From: Intrasporangiaceae bacterium
GTDB taxonomy: Bacteria > Actinomycetota > Actinomycetes > Actinomycetales > Dermatophilaceae
Assembly: GCA_021324575.1 (NCBI GenBank)
Contig: JAJPIW010000038.1
Coordinates: 1 to 64,000, forward strand
DNA: 64,000 bases
Reading direction: 5' to 3'
Shown here: piece after piece, positions 43,488-52,816 of the stretch
How positions within the stretch are numbered: the first letter of the stretch is position 1
Layout of the letters: every line of letters begins with the position of its first letter
The notes under the pieces: generated by a model
Told to the model about the DNA's origin: nothing
Seen by the model: only the letters and a program-made list of their open reading frames with translations
Database searches by the model: none
Translations under genes and position numbers: made by a program

Positions 43488-45809
43488 TCAGTGCCGGTAG
43501 CGGATGTCGAGAACCATGTCGTCGCCGTGGTGGCTCGTGCTGCGGACCGTGATGGTCAGGCCGGTGCCGGCCACCTTGGTGGAGTTCTGCGGGTTGTCGG
43601 CCGTCCAGTACCGGTCGGCATAGGCGTCGCTGAACGTCGGGACCGGCTGGCTGGACCGGACCGTGACCGGAACTCCGTTGCGGTGGAAGGTGACCTTGTC
43701 GGTCCGCTCCTGGCCGAACGTCGCGTCGAACGGCTGGCGCCGGTTGCCGAGCAGGACCCCGTCGGGGAACCGGATCGGCTGTGGGCGGGCGTCGACCGGG
43801 AGCACCTGGCCACCACCGGGGTGGGCAGAGGTGTTGTTGTCGGTGAACTCGCCGTTGGCGTAGGTGACGAGCAGACCGTTCTGGTACGGGAAACGCTCCA
43901 CCCAGAGCGGCTTGGTCGAGGCCCAGCCGAAGTTGTACGGGCCGGTCCGCAGGGTCGCGTCGTAGCCGGAGTAGACCCGGTTCTCGGCGAGGTAGTACCG
44001 CTGCACCTGCTTGCTCGTCGTGCCGTCGATGATCGACCAGCCGGTGGCCGTCCACCCGTCGGTGCCGGCCTCGGCGCCATCGGTGAGCACGGTCGCGCCG
44101 TCAGCGGTCACGGTGATGTCGTCGAGGAAGGGTCCCGCGAAGTGGACGCCACCGTCGGTCGCGTACCGGAAGCGGAACTGGACGTTCTTGCCGGCATACG
44201 GCGTGAGGTCCCAGGTCTTCTGGGCCCAGGCCCGGCCGTCTCCGGTGATCGGCGGGGCGGCGTCGGCCCAGGTCGCACCACCGTCGGCGGAGACCTCACC
44301 GTAGAGGTAGTCGTAGCCGTCCTCGATGTTGTACCAGGTCCAGGCCGAGACGCTGCCGGACGTCTTGCCGGTCAGGTCGACGGTGCGGGCCAGGGAGGTG
44401 TTGAGGTTGTCGGCGGAGCCGCCCCACCATTCCTTGGTGCCGGCGTGCGGGGTGTTGTAGTCGGTCACGACGGTCTTGTCCGGGATCGGCACGACGACGG
44501 CCTGTGGTGCCTTGGCCGCGTCACGGTCGGCCGGCCCGAGGTCGACCCTGGAGTTCTTGCCGTACGGGACGACCTTGTAGTCCAGCCAGCCGAGCTGGAG
44601 CTTCTCCCAGGCGCCCATGTTGCCGGGCGTCGTGCCGATGGCGTCGCCACCGTGGTTCAGCCACGAGCCGCCCGACATGAGGGTCCAGAAGCCGGTCCCG
44701 TTGTCGCCGCCGGCGGTGTCGTAGAGGTCCGGCAGGCCGAGGTCGTGGCCGAACTCGTGGGTGAACACACCGAGGCCACCGTTCTCCGGCTCGGTGGTGT
44801 AGTCACCGATCCAGATGCCGGAGCTGCCGAGCGGGACCCCGCCGAGCAGGTTGCCCGCGGGTCCGGTCTTGCCGGCGTTGGTCGAGAAGGCATACCAACG
44901 GTGCGACCAGATCGCGTCGGCACCCTGCGCGCCGCCGCCGGCCTCCTCGCCCTCACCGGCGTGGATCGCCTGGAAGTGGTCGATGTAACCGTCCGGCTCG
45001 TTGAAGTTGCCGTCACCGTCGAAGTCGTAGCGGTCGACCTTGTCGAACTGCTTGAGGTATGCCGTGATCTGGGCGTCGGTCTGGCCGGCCGCCTTCTGGG
45101 CGTTGTACCAGGCGGTGGCGGTGTCGCCGATGTAGTTCCAGTAGCCGCTCGCCTGGCTCGTGCCGTCGCCGGCGACCGGGTTGTGGCCGTAGCGCGCCTC
45201 GTTGTAGGGCACCGTCACCCAGTCCGAGACGTCGCCCTTGGCGACGAACCGGCCGTTGGACAGCTTGGTGTAGAAGTCCTTGAACGACTCGCCCTTGCCG
45301 AACATCATGTCGACGTAGTGCTGCCGGCTGAAGTCCGCCGTCCAGTTCGTCGAGTTGTCGTCGGTCGCGTCACCGTTCCACCGACGGTCCGGCTCGGCGA
45401 TCGTGTTGTGCACCGGGCCGGCGGTCCCTGCGCTCGCGGGTGCGGTCTGGGTGCCGAAGTCGGTGAGGACGGTGAAGATGTCCTCCTCCCGCTCGACGGG
45501 GTAGGAGACGTAGCGGTCCCGTCCTGCCTTGGACCCTCGGGGCGCCTTGGCGTTGCCCTTGACCTTGATGACGCGCTGGCCACCGCGGGTCTCCAGCGTC
45601 GCCTCGCCGTTGACGAGCTTGGTGATCGCCTCCTCACGCAGCTTGCGCTGGGCGTCGCCGAGCGAGCTGGGGAAGTCGTGCACCCGGTTGGCGCCGACGG
45701 GTTCCTTGTCCTGGGCCGGCCTGGCCTGCGCCGGCGTCACCGCCATCGTCACCGCGAGCGCCGCTACGGCGACCGCCGCGACAGGTGCGAGCTGTCTGTT
45801 CTTCTGCAC
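43488..45809 (-). CDS. Secreted M6 (immune inhibitor A-like) metalloprotease
   Basis: 773 residues. The start is GTG 45809, with GGAGGG 5-6 nt upstream; it gives a clean signal peptide (MQKNRQLAPVAAVAVAALAV, then cleavage after PAQA). The zinc motif HEFGHDLGLPDLYD lies near residue 360 after a propeptide-like region. The C-terminal half is a beta-rich domain of the MAM/concanavalin-like kind. Proteins of this family degrade extracellular protein. The nearest gene on the same strand, PIG-L, ends about 200 bp upstream. Confidence 0.9.
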   Translation of the reverse strand: MQKNRQLAPVAAVAVAALAVTMAVTPAQARPAQDKEPVGANRVHDFPSSLGDAQRKLREEAITKLVNGEATLETRGGQRVIKVKGNAKAPRGSKAGRDRYVSYPVEREEDIFTVLTDFGTQTAPASAGTAGPVHNTIAEPDRRWNGDATDDNSTNWTADFSRQHYVDMMFGKGESFKDFYTKLSNGRFVAKGDVSDWVTVPYNEARYGHNPVAGDGTSQASGYWNYIGDTATAWYNAQKAAGQTDAQITAYLKQFDKVDRYDFDGDGNFNEPDGYIDHFQAIHAGEGEEAGGGAQGADAIWSHRWYAFSTNAGKTGPAGNLLGGVPLGSSGIWIGDYTTEPENGGLGVFTHEFGHDLGLPDLYDTAGGDNGTGFWTLMSGGSWLNHGGDAIGTTPGNMGAWEKLQLGWLDYKVVPYGKNSRVDLGPADRDAAKAPQAVVVPIPDKTVVTDYNTPHAGTKEWWGGSADNLNTSLARTVDLTGKTSGSVSAWTWYNIEDGYDYLYGEVSADGGATWADAAPPITGDGRAWAQKTWDLTPYAGKNVQFRFRYATDGGVHFAGPFLDDITVTADGATVLTDGAEAGTDGWTATGWSIIDGTTSKQVQRYYLAENRVYSGYDATLRTGPYNFGWASTKPLWVERFPYQNGLLVTYANGEFTDNNTSAHPGGGQVLPVDARPQPIRFPDGVLLGNRRQPFDATFGQERTDKVTFHRNGVPVTVRSSQPVPTFSDAYADRYWTADNPQNSTKVAGTGLTITVRSTSHHGDDMVLDIRYRH

Positions 45810-46013
45810 TGTTTCCCTCCAAGGAAAACCGACGAGCAGCCGTCCGGCGGACGGCAGCACCACGGGCATCCGGGCAGGCCGAGATCACCCTCGGAGGCGG
45901 TCGACGTGGAGGGCTGAAGTCTCCACGGGGCCAGCCCATGTGGTCCGCTCACCGTAACCACAACCGTGGGTCCTGCGGGGGATTGGGCGCCGGCCAACAA
46001 GAACTCCGGCGGA

Positions 46014-46766
46014 TCAGCCCCGGCGCAGCCCGATTCGAGTCCTGATCGGCTCTCGTTGACCCCCGACATGGACCACGTCGGTCCCGTCGACGGTGAGCTG
46101 GCTGGCGTGGTGGGCCAGGGCCGCGGCGACCGCCGGCCGATGCTCGGCCCAGTCGTGCCACTCCCAGTCCTCGCCTGGGTCCGCGAGGGTGTCGGCGGTC
46201 GCTCCGGCGAGGACGAGGAGCGGGATGCCGGTGGCCCGGGCGGCCGCCACCGCGACCTCGTGGACCCGGACGTGGTCGGGATGGCCGTAGCCACCGTCGG
46301 CGTCATAGGTGATGAGAGTGTCCGGCTGGACCTCCAGCAGGTATGCCGCGAGGTCGGCGGCCGCTTCCTCGACGGTGGCTGCGGTGAGCGAGTGGGCGTC
46401 GGCGTCGGCGGCCGGGCCGGCCAGGGCGGGGGTGACCCAACGCATCCCGGAGTCGCGGTAGAGGCGCGGTCGCCGCCCGCGCGCCAGCGCCGGTGGCGCA
46501 CCGAGGAAGGCGTGGTGGTGGACGCCGAGGACGACGAGGGCGTCGGCCAGCTCCTGCTCCCGGTGCGCGGCATACGCGTCGGTTCCGGGCTCCGGCGCCG
46601 GGATGCCCTCGACGAGCCCACCGCGCTCACCGCGCGTGACCGTGACGACGTGGACCTCGACGTCACGTCGGGCCAGCTCGGCGAGCAGGGCGCCGGTCGA
46701 CAGCGTCTCGTCGTCGGGATGCGCGTGGGCGACCACGACCCGGGTGAGCCCGTCGAGCAGGCTCAC
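46014..46766 (-). CDS. PIG-L family deacetylase (MshB-like)
   Basis: 250 residues. The N-terminal zinc motif AHAHPDDETLSTGALL (near residue 13) and the later GHPDHVRVH motif are those of PIG-L/MshB/LmbE deacetylases, which remove N-acetyl from GlcNAc-inositol or related sugars. GTG 46766 overlaps the stop of the MshA-like gene (GTGA), so the two are translated together. A role in mycothiol synthesis is plausible because MshA makes the substrate of MshB; another N-acetylsugar substrate is also possible. Confidence 0.85.
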   Translation of the reverse strand: MSLLDGLTRVVVAHAHPDDETLSTGALLAELARRDVEVHVVTVTRGERGGLVEGIPAPEPGTDAYAAHREQELADALVVLGVHHHAFLGAPPALARGRRPRLYRDSGMRWVTPALAGPAADADAHSLTAATVEEAAADLAAYLLEVQPDTLITYDADGGYGHPDHVRVHEVAVAAARATGIPLLVLAGATADTLADPGEDWEWHDWAEHRPAVAAALAHHASQLTVDGTDVVHVGGQREPIRTRIGLRRG

Positions 46767-47986
46767 CTGCTCACTCCGTCGCCGTCGATGAGGTCGCTGT
46801 AGAGCGACTCGAGCCGTCGCGCGGCCCACATCCACTCGAACCGGCGCGCATGGATCCGGGACACCACGCCCATCCGGTCGACCAGCCCGGGCGTCGACAG
46901 CAGGAGGGTGATCGCCCGACCCCAGTCCTCCGGCTCCCGGCTGTCCATGAGCTGACCGGTCTCGCCGTGGGCGACGACCTCGCGCAGGCCACCGGCCGAG
47001 GCGGCCACGACGGGGGTCCCGCTGCTCGCGGCCTCCAGCGCGATGAGCCCGAAGGTCTCGGAGTGCGAGGGCACGAGGACCAGCCGCGCGTTGCGCAGGA
47101 GCACGGCGAGCTCCTCGCGGCTCTGCGGTCCGATGAAGGTCACGTCGTCGGTGAGGCCGAGCCGGTCGACGAGCACGTGCAGCTGGTCGGCGTAGCCCGC
47201 GAAGTCCTCGGCCGTGTCGCCGGCGATGACCAGGTGCGGACGCATCCACTTCTCGACGTGGGCCATCGCGCGCAGCGCGAGATCGGGACCCTTCAGCGGC
47301 TGGAGGCGCGCGGCATACAGGATGAAACCGTTGTCTTGCAACGGGTTCGGGCCATCCCAGCGGTGGTCGCCCGAGTAGAGCGGGCGGAACTGGTGGTGGT
47401 CGACCCCGGGCTGGATGATGACGACGACGTCGGGGTCGGCGCCACAGCGCTCGACCACCGTGCGCGCCTCGGCGGCGCTGATCGCCACGACGGCATCGGA
47501 CTCGGTGGCGACGAAGTGTTCCCCCGCGACCCGACGCGGCGACTCCGGGGGCTCGCCCTCGGACAGGGGTCGGTCGGGGTGGGCGGCGACGGAGTGGAAG
47601 CTCTGCACGTGCGGAACGCCCAGGTCCCGGGCGACCGGAAGGGCAGCGACGCCGGACATCCAGTGGTGGGAGTGGTACAGGTCGAAGCGCCCCAGCCGGG
47701 CCAGGCCGGCGGAGAACTCCTCGATGTGCGCGTCGATGTCGCTCTTGGCCAGCCGGGCGGGCGGGCCGGCGTCGATGATGTGCAACCGCACCCCGTCGCC
47801 GAGGTCGACCAGGTCCGGCTGGTCGGGGTCGCTGCGCCGGGTGACGATGTCGACGTGGTGCCCCAGCTCGGCCAGCGCCCGGGCCTGAGCGGACTCCACG
47901 ACGTTCATCCCACCGGCGTCGCCCGATCCGGGCATGTCGACCGGCGACGTGTGCATCGACACGAGGGCGAGGTGCAGTGGCTTCAC
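46763..47986 (-). CDS. MshA-like GT4 glycosyltransferase
   Basis: 407 residues. The N-terminal [20 protein letters not shown] is close to the UDP-GlcNAc/inositol-phosphate site of mycothiol GT MshA, and the C-terminal [19 protein letters not shown] is the GT4 sugar-nucleotide block. The similarity is clear but not strong enough to call it mshA. GTG 47986 is preferred to the ATG at 48040 because a minus-strand TAGGCT -10 lies at 47997-48002. It is divergent from panB and forms an operon with the PIG-L gene. Confidence 0.8.
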   Translation of the reverse strand: MKPLHLALVSMHTSPVDMPGSGDAGGMNVVESAQARALAELGHHVDIVTRRSDPDQPDLVDLGDGVRLHIIDAGPPARLAKSDIDAHIEEFSAGLARLGRFDLYHSHHWMSGVAALPVARDLGVPHVQSFHSVAAHPDRPLSEGEPPESPRRVAGEHFVATESDAVVAISAAEARTVVERCGADPDVVVIIQPGVDHHQFRPLYSGDHRWDGPNPLQDNGFILYAARLQPLKGPDLALRAMAHVEKWMRPHLVIAGDTAEDFAGYADQLHVLVDRLGLTDDVTFIGPQSREELAVLLRNARLVLVPSHSETFGLIALEAASSGTPVVAASAGGLREVVAHGETGQLMDSREPEDWGRAITLLLSTPGLVDRMGVVSRIHARRFEWMWAARRLESLYSDLIDGDGVSR

Positions 47987-47996
47987 GATGACCGGG

Positions 47997-48024
47997 AGCC
48001 TAGCGGCCGGTCGTAGGGTGTCGA
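47997..48024. promoter_or_regulatory. Overlapping divergent promoters of the MshA-like gene and panB
   Basis: Minus strand: -35 TCGACA (48019-48024), 16 bp, -10 TAGGCT (47997-48002). Plus strand: -10 TAGGGT (48014-48019), 7 nt before the panB ATG. The elements share bases at 48019, so the two polymerases would compete. Confidence 0.5.
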
Positions 48025-48026
48025 CC

Positions 48027-48875
48027 ATGACCGAGGTCACCGCCCCCTACGGCACCGGCGCCCAGGCGGCCCCGCAGCGCCGAGTCCGGATCCCGCACCT
48101 GCAGCAGATGAAGGACAAGGGCGAGCGGTTCGCCATGCTCACGGCATACGACATGTATGCCGCGGAGATCTTCGACGAGGCCGGGATCCCGCTCCTGCTC
48201 GTCGGTGACTCCGCGGGCAACAACGTCTACGGGTTCGAGACGACGGTGCCGGTGACCGTCGACCACCTCGTGCCGCTCGTGCGTGCCGTGACGTCCGCGG
48301 CCAAGCACGCCATGGTCGTGGCGGACCTGCCGTTCGGGTCCTACCAGGCCAGCCCGCAGCAGGCGCTCGCGACGGCCACCCGGTTCATGAAGGAAGGGCT
48401 CGCGCACGCGGTCAAGCTCGAGGGCGGCAAGGCGATGGTGCCCGAGGTCGAGCTGCTCGTCCGGGCCGGCATCCCGGTCATGGGCCACATCGGCTTCACA
48501 CCGCAGAGCGAGCACGTCCTCGGCGGCTACCGCGTCCAGGGTCGCGGCGACGGCGCCGACCGGACGCTCCAGGACGCCCAGGCCCTCGAGGCCGCGGGCT
48601 GCTTCGCCATCGTCATGGAGATGGTTCCCGCTCCGCTCGCCAAGCGGGTCACCGAGGCGCTGCACATCCCGACCATCGGCATCGGCGCCGGGCCGGACTG
48701 CGACGGCCAGGTGCTCGTCTGGCAGGACATGGCCGGGCTCCGCGGCGGCCGCGCGCCCCGGTTCGTCAAGAAGTACGCCGACCTGCGCGGCACCCTGAGC
48801 GACGCCGCGAAGGCGTATGCCGCTGACGTGGCCTCCGGCGCCTTCCCCTCGGCCGACCAGAGCTTCGAGTCCTGA
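48027..48875 (+). CDS. panB: 3-methyl-2-oxobutanoate hydroxymethyltransferase
   Basis: First step of pantothenate (CoA) synthesis, transferring a hydroxymethyl group from methylene-THF to ketoisovalerate. 282 residues. The family blocks [29 protein letters not shown] and [10 protein letters not shown] are present. ATG 48027 is leaderless by the TAGGGT element. The final 20 codons are copied downstream (48981-49044). Two octamers form an inverted repeat at 48142-48162. Confidence 0.96.
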   Translation: MTEVTAPYGTGAQAAPQRRVRIPHLQQMKDKGERFAMLTAYDMYAAEIFDEAGIPLLLVGDSAGNNVYGFETTVPVTVDHLVPLVRAVTSAAKHAMVVADLPFGSYQASPQQALATATRFMKEGLAHAVKLEGGKAMVPEVELLVRAGIPVMGHIGFTPQSEHVLGGYRVQGRGDGADRTLQDAQALEAAGCFAIVMEMVPAPLAKRVTEALHIPTIGIGAGPDCDGQVLVWQDMAGLRGGRAPRFVKKYADLRGTLSDAAKAYAADVASGAFPSADQSFES

Positions 48876-48886
48876 CCCCAGCCGCC

Positions 48887-48966
48887 AAGTTATCGGGTTC
48901 TCGGGGTAGTTGGCTGCGCACCCGAGTTTCGTTCTCGGGTGCGCAGCGAACTTGTCGGGTGCGCCG
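48887..48966 (+). repeat. 80-bp structured repeat, copy C
   Basis: A solo copy, 86% identical to A (11 differences in 80). Its inner hairpin is perfect: CTGCGCACCCGAG (48914-48926), loop TTTCGTT, CTCGGGTGCGCAG (48934-48946), 13 bp. It lies 12 bp after the panB stop and 15 bp before the duplicated panB end. Confidence 0.85.
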
Positions 48967-48980
48967 GGACGTCTGCCGAG

Positions 48981-49044
48981 GGCGTATGCCGCGGACGTCG
49001 CCTCCGGCGCCTTCCCCTCGGCCGACCAGAGCGTCAAGTCATAA
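48981..49044 (+). pseudogene. Duplicated 3' end of panB
   Basis: Copies panB positions 48812-48872 at an offset of 169 bp, with 5 mismatches in 61 bp. In frame it encodes the same peptide [17 protein letters not shown] followed by VKS and a TAA stop, where panB has FES and TGA. Several differences are synonymous (GCT GAC GTG versus GCG GAC GTC). Repeat C lies between the copies, as in an integration or insertion scar that restored the gene end. Confidence 0.75.
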
Positions 49045-49125
49045 GGCCCTCGCAGCGTCTGTCGCGGGGCTAGGTTGCCTCCGTCGGTCCGCGCCAGCGG
49101 CGGACCATTCCCACGAGGAGACCCC

Positions 49126-50199
49126 ATGACCCGCATGACCCTGCGAACCACCAGCATCGCGGCGGCTGCCGCCCTGTCCCTTGCCTCGCTCGTCGCCGTG
49201 GCCTCCCCTGCGGGGGCCAAGTCGAGCCCGGGCGTGACCACCGGTACCGGGTCGGTGTTCATGGTCAACCCCGTGCAGAGCAGTGGCGACGAGAGTCTCG
49301 CGGACCAGAACGACTCGGCCACCGCGGTTCCCGCCGGCGACTATGCGACCGCGCAGATTCGCAACCTCGACGGCTCCGGGTACCTCCGCGGCAAGTGGGT
49401 GAGCGTCGAGTCCTCAACGGGCACACCGGCATACAGCGCCACCGGCCGGTACTTCTACAACCGGCACGATGACCAGTTCGAGCAGGTCATGGCCTACTTC
49501 TGGGTCAACCAGGCCCAGGAGTACCTGCAGAGCCTCGGCTTCACCGGGGCGCCGGGGGCGCTGCCGGGCATCGTCCACCAGTCCTTCGACGTCAAGATCA
49601 ACCAGTTCGGCGGCGACAACTCCTACCAGACCGACAAGCCCTATCGGGTCCGGCTCGGCAAGGGCGGGGTCGACGACGCCGAGGACGCGGAGGTCATCGT
49701 CCACGAGTACGGCCACGCTGTCCACGCCTCACAGGTGCCCGGCTTCGGCACCAGCGAGGAGGCCGGCTCGATCGGTGAGTCGTGGGGCGACTACTTCGCC
49801 GTCACCGTCGGCCTCGCCGCTGACAAGCAGTACGACTGGCCGGAGGCGGCCGACCCGTCCTGCCCGATGGACTGGGACTCCACGTCCTACACCGCGGCCC
49901 CGCACTGCATCCGGTCGTTCCACACCAACATGACCGTCGCTGACAAGACCGGCGAGGTCCACCATGACGGACAGATCTGGAGCCAGGCGCTGTGGGAGAT
50001 CCGCGGCGACTACGTGGCCATGGGCCTGACCACCGAGGCGTGGGACACGACCCTCGTCGACTCCCAGTTCTCGTATGCCGCCGACACCTCCTTCTCCGAC
50101 GCGGCCAAGGCGACCTACCTGACAGCGGTCGCTCGTGACGGTCAGGTCGCCGCCGACCACGTCCGGGCCCGCTTCGCGGCGCGGGGCATCACGTTCTGA
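49126..50199 (+). CDS. Secreted M36-like (fungalysin) metalloprotease
   Basis: 357 residues with an N-terminal signal peptide ending in VASPAGA. The zinc motif VIVHEYGHAVHA (near residue 191) and the downstream GESWGDYFAV, carrying the third ligand, match the fungalysin family. It is shorter than typical M36 precursors and lacks a recognisable FTP propeptide, so activation may differ. ATG 49126 has GAGGAG at 4-5 nt. A possible -10 TAGGTT is at 49071-49076. It is the second secreted metalloprotease in 6 kb. Confidence 0.85.
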   Translation: MTRMTLRTTSIAAAAALSLASLVAVASPAGAKSSPGVTTGTGSVFMVNPVQSSGDESLADQNDSATAVPAGDYATAQIRNLDGSGYLRGKWVSVESSTGTPAYSATGRYFYNRHDDQFEQVMAYFWVNQAQEYLQSLGFTGAPGALPGIVHQSFDVKINQFGGDNSYQTDKPYRVRLGKGGVDDAEDAEVIVHEYGHAVHASQVPGFGTSEEAGSIGESWGDYFAVTVGLAADKQYDWPEAADPSCPMDWDSTSYTAAPHCIRSFHTNMTVADKTGEVHHDGQIWSQALWEIRGDYVAMGLTTEAWDTTLVDSQFSYAADTSFSDAAKATYLTAVARDGQVAADHVRARFAARGITF

Positions 50200-50241
50200 G
50201 CCGCAGCGCCCTCCGACGGGCGAACGCTCGCCCGGGCAGCC

Positions 50242-50430
50242 TCAGTCCTCCAGGTCTGCGTCGTTCCAGGCCCGGTCCTGGGCATCCCACTTGTCGGTGT
50301 TCTCCTGGGCATGCTCGAGGGCGTGGCCCGCTTCTTCCATCGTGTCGTACGGGCCGAGCACGTCGGCGTCGGCTCCTCGGTTGTCGTCGGACTCGACTTG
50401 CTTGGTTTGGATGTTGAACCAGAAGGCCAT
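50242..50430 (-). CDS. Conserved-looking small protein next to map
   Basis: 62 residues, acidic, with a hydrophobic N-terminus (MAFWFNIQTKQVE) and a charged helical remainder ending NDADLED. Not recognised. ATG 50430 has GAGGA at 6 nt, which supports a real gene. It is divergent from map with 41 bp between start codons. Confidence 0.6.
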   Translation of the reverse strand: MAFWFNIQTKQVESDDNRGADADVLGPYDTMEEAGHALEHAQENTDKWDAQDRAWNDADLED

Positions 50431-50458
50431 GACTCGTCCTCTTTCCTGATGGGCTGCC

Positions 50459-50464
50459 TAGACT
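50459..50464 (+). promoter_or_regulatory. -10 element of map (leaderless)
   Basis: TAGACT, 7 nt before ATG 50472. A genome octamer overlaps the start codon (50471-50478). Confidence 0.5.
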
Positions 50465-50471
50465 CCACCGT

Positions 50472-51335
50472 ATGCCGACCGCCTACGCAACTGTGGCGCC
50501 GGGGATCATCTCACCCCGCCGACCCGTCCCGGCCAGCATCGACCGCCCCGAGTACGTCGACAAGCCCACTCCCAACCGCAACCTCTCCCCCGAGGTCAAG
50601 GACGCCGAGACCGTCGAGAAGATGCGGATCGCCGGCCGGATCGCCGCCCAGGCGATGGCTGCGGCCGCCGCGGCGATCGCGCCCGGGGTGTCGACCGACG
50701 AGATCGACCGGGTCGGCCACGAGTTCCTGCTCGACCACGGCGCCTACCCCTCGACGCTGGGCTACCGCGGCTTCCCCAAGTCCCTGTGCACGTCGGTCAA
50801 CGAGGTGGTGTGCCACGGCATACCCGATGACCGGCGCCTGGCCGACGGCGACATCGTCAACATCGACATCACCGCCTACATCCACGGCGTGCACGGCGAC
50901 ACCGACGCGACCTACCTGTGCGGCGACGTCGACGAGGAGTCGCGGCTCCTCGTCGAGCGGACGCGCGAGGCGATGATGCGCGGGATCAAAGCGGCCCTTC
51001 CCGGGCGGCAGATCAACATCATCGGTAGGGTCATCGAGAGTTATGCACGACGGTTCGGCTATGGCGTGGTCCGGGACTTCACCGGGCACGGCATCGGGCG
51101 GTCGTTCCACTCGGGACTGGTCGTTCCGCACTACGATGCCGCGCCGGCATACGACACGGTCATCGAGCCCGGAATGACCTTCACCATCGAACCCATGCTC
51201 AATCTCGGCACGCCCGAGTGGGACATGTGGGACGACAGGTGGACCGTCGTGACCAAGGACCGGAGACGGTCGGCACAGTTCGAGCACACCATCCACATCA
51301 CCGAGACAGGGAACGAGATCCTCACCCTGCCGTGA
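50472..51335 (+). CDS. map: Methionine aminopeptidase, type I
   Basis: Removes the initiator methionine. 287 residues with an N-terminal extension of about 40 residues containing [13 protein letters not shown]. The five metal ligands are in [33 protein letters not shown] and FEHTIHIT. The octamer at 50816 forces an ATA Ile codon in CHGIPDD. ppgK follows after 23 bp. Confidence 0.96.
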   Translation: MPTAYATVAPGIISPRRPVPASIDRPEYVDKPTPNRNLSPEVKDAETVEKMRIAGRIAAQAMAAAAAAIAPGVSTDEIDRVGHEFLLDHGAYPSTLGYRGFPKSLCTSVNEVVCHGIPDDRRLADGDIVNIDITAYIHGVHGDTDATYLCGDVDEESRLLVERTREAMMRGIKAALPGRQINIIGRVIESYARRFGYGVVRDFTGHGIGRSFHSGLVVPHYDAAPAYDTVIEPGMTFTIEPMLNLGTPEWDMWDDRWTVVTKDRRRSAQFEHTIHITETGNEILTLP

Positions 51336-51358
51336 CCGGCGAAGAAAGGCGGACGACG

Positions 51359-52126
51359 ATGTCCAGCAAGGGATTGGCACTTGGCATCGATGTGGGCGGC
51401 AGCGGCATCAAGGGTGCACCCGTCGACCTGAAGAAGGGCGAGTTCGCGGCGTCGCGCCTGCGGATCGACACCCCCCAGCCGGCGACGCCGGAGGCGGTGT
51501 GCAAGGTCATCGCCCAGATCGTCGAGCGCTTCGACCAGGTCCGCGACGACAGCCCGATCGGGGTGACCATCCCCGGCGTGGTGACCGAGGGAGTGGTCCG
51601 GTCCGCTGCCAACATCGACAAGTCGTGGATCGACTATGACGTCAAGTCCCTCCTGGAGAAGGAGCTGGACCACACCGTCCATGTCGTCAACGACGCCGAC
51701 GCGGCCGGGGTCGCCGAGGTCCACTACGGCGCGGCCGAGCACAAGCGTGGCCTGGTCATCCTCACCACGCTCGGGACGGGGATCGGCACGGCCCTCCTGC
51801 TGGACGGCAAGCTCATCCCGAACTCCGAGCTGGGACACCTCGAGATCGACGGCCTGGACGCCGAGACGGTCGCAGCCTCCTCGATCAAGGACAAGGAAGG
51901 CCTCTCGTATGCCGACTGGGCGCCCCGGCTGCAGCGCTACTACAGCCACCTGGAGGCGTTGCTCTGGCCCGACCTGTTCGTCGTGGGCGGTGGCGTCTCC
52001 AAGGACGCCGACCAGTTCCTCCCGCTGCTGAAGATCCGCACGCCGATCATCCCGGCCAAGCTGCGCAACAAGGCCGGCATCATCGGCGCGGCGCACCTCG
52101 CCAAGGAGGCGCACCGCGGCGGGTGA
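51359..52126 (+). CDS. ppgK: Polyphosphate glucokinase
   Basis: Phosphorylates glucose with polyphosphate or ATP; typical of actinobacteria. 255 residues of the ROK family with the phosphate loop [12 protein letters not shown] at residues 9-20 and [12 protein letters not shown]. The usual polyphosphate glucokinases are close to this size. ATG 51359 fits the family; an AAAGGCGG lies upstream. It converges with the MBL gene, 9 bp away. Confidence 0.94.
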   Translation: MSSKGLALGIDVGGSGIKGAPVDLKKGEFAASRLRIDTPQPATPEAVCKVIAQIVERFDQVRDDSPIGVTIPGVVTEGVVRSAANIDKSWIDYDVKSLLEKELDHTVHVVNDADAAGVAEVHYGAAEHKRGLVILTTLGTGIGTALLLDGKLIPNSELGHLEIDGLDAETVAASSIKDKEGLSYADWAPRLQRYYSHLEALLWPDLFVVGGGVSKDADQFLPLLKIRTPIIPAKLRNKAGIIGAAHLAKEAHRGG

Positions 52127-52140
52127 CCGCGGCGGTCACC
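52122..52140. terminator. Shared bidirectional terminator of ppgK and the MBL gene
   Basis: GGTGACCGC (52122-52130) and GCGGTCACC (52132-52140) are perfect inverted arms with almost no loop; the stop codons of both convergent genes lie in or next to it. Confidence 0.55.
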
Positions 52141-52789
52141 GCGAGAACGTCGCGGGTCCCGCGCCGGCCAGGTCACGCACCTCGGTCGTCGCCGGCCCGA
52201 GGTTGCGGGCGTGCCCGAGGTAGATGGCCCGGCCGGCGGCGCTGGCGACCCCTTCGTGGATGGGGATGGCCACCGGTGCGGCGAGCCGTCTCAGGAAGCC
52301 CACCATGTCGCGGCTGGCCTGCCAGGGCGCCGTGAGAGGGAAGGCCAGGACGTCGACCGGTCCCGGGTCGGCCTCGAGACTGTCGCCGGGGACGAACAGG
52401 CTGGGTTCGCCATCGGCGTCGAACCGCACGCCGACGTTGGCGATCCGCGCGATGTCCTCGTGGATGAGCGCGTGGACCTCCCCCACCGGCGTCAGCCGGA
52501 CCTCCCCGACCCGCGCGGCGTCGCCGCCATGGCCGAGGGCCTCGATGCCGGCACCGGCCAACGCCGTCAGGCTGCCCGGGTCGGCGACCACCACCGCCCC
52601 CGGGTTGGCGGCGAGGAGCTCCGGCAGCCGGTCCAGGTCCAGGTGGTCCGGGTGGGCATGGGTGACGACGACGGCATCCAGGTCGCGCACGTCGTGCCAG
52701 CCGGCGTCGATGTTGCCGGGGTCGACGAGGATGCGGGAGTCGGCGATCTCGACGAGCAGGCATGAGTGACCGAGGTGCGTGAGCTGCAT
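52136..52789 (-). CDS. Metallo-beta-lactamase fold hydrolase
   Basis: 217 residues. The signature THAHPDHLDLDRL near residue 63 is the HxHxDH motif. The early GHSCLLVEI and overall size resemble UlaG/YycJ-like MBL enzymes. The substrate is unknown. ATG 52789. It converges with ppgK and lies 27 bp after the membrane protein gene, in the same direction. Confidence 0.8.
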   Translation of the reverse strand: MQLTHLGHSCLLVEIADSRILVDPGNIDAGWHDVRDLDAVVVTHAHPDHLDLDRLPELLAANPGAVVVADPGSLTALAGAGIEALGHGGDAARVGEVRLTPVGEVHALIHEDIARIANVGVRFDADGEPSLFVPGDSLEADPGPVDVLAFPLTAPWQASRDMVGFLRRLAAPVAIPIHEGVASAAGRAIYLGHARNLGPATTEVRDLAGAGPATFSR

Positions 52790-52816
52790 ACGGACACCGT
52801 ATGCCGCCCTCCGCGC

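Noticed and set aside
43398-45917. Long plus-strand open frame opposite the M6 protease
   Set aside because: Antisense shadow; low-complexity Val/Gly/Asp content and no family motifs, while the minus strand has a signal peptide and zinc site.
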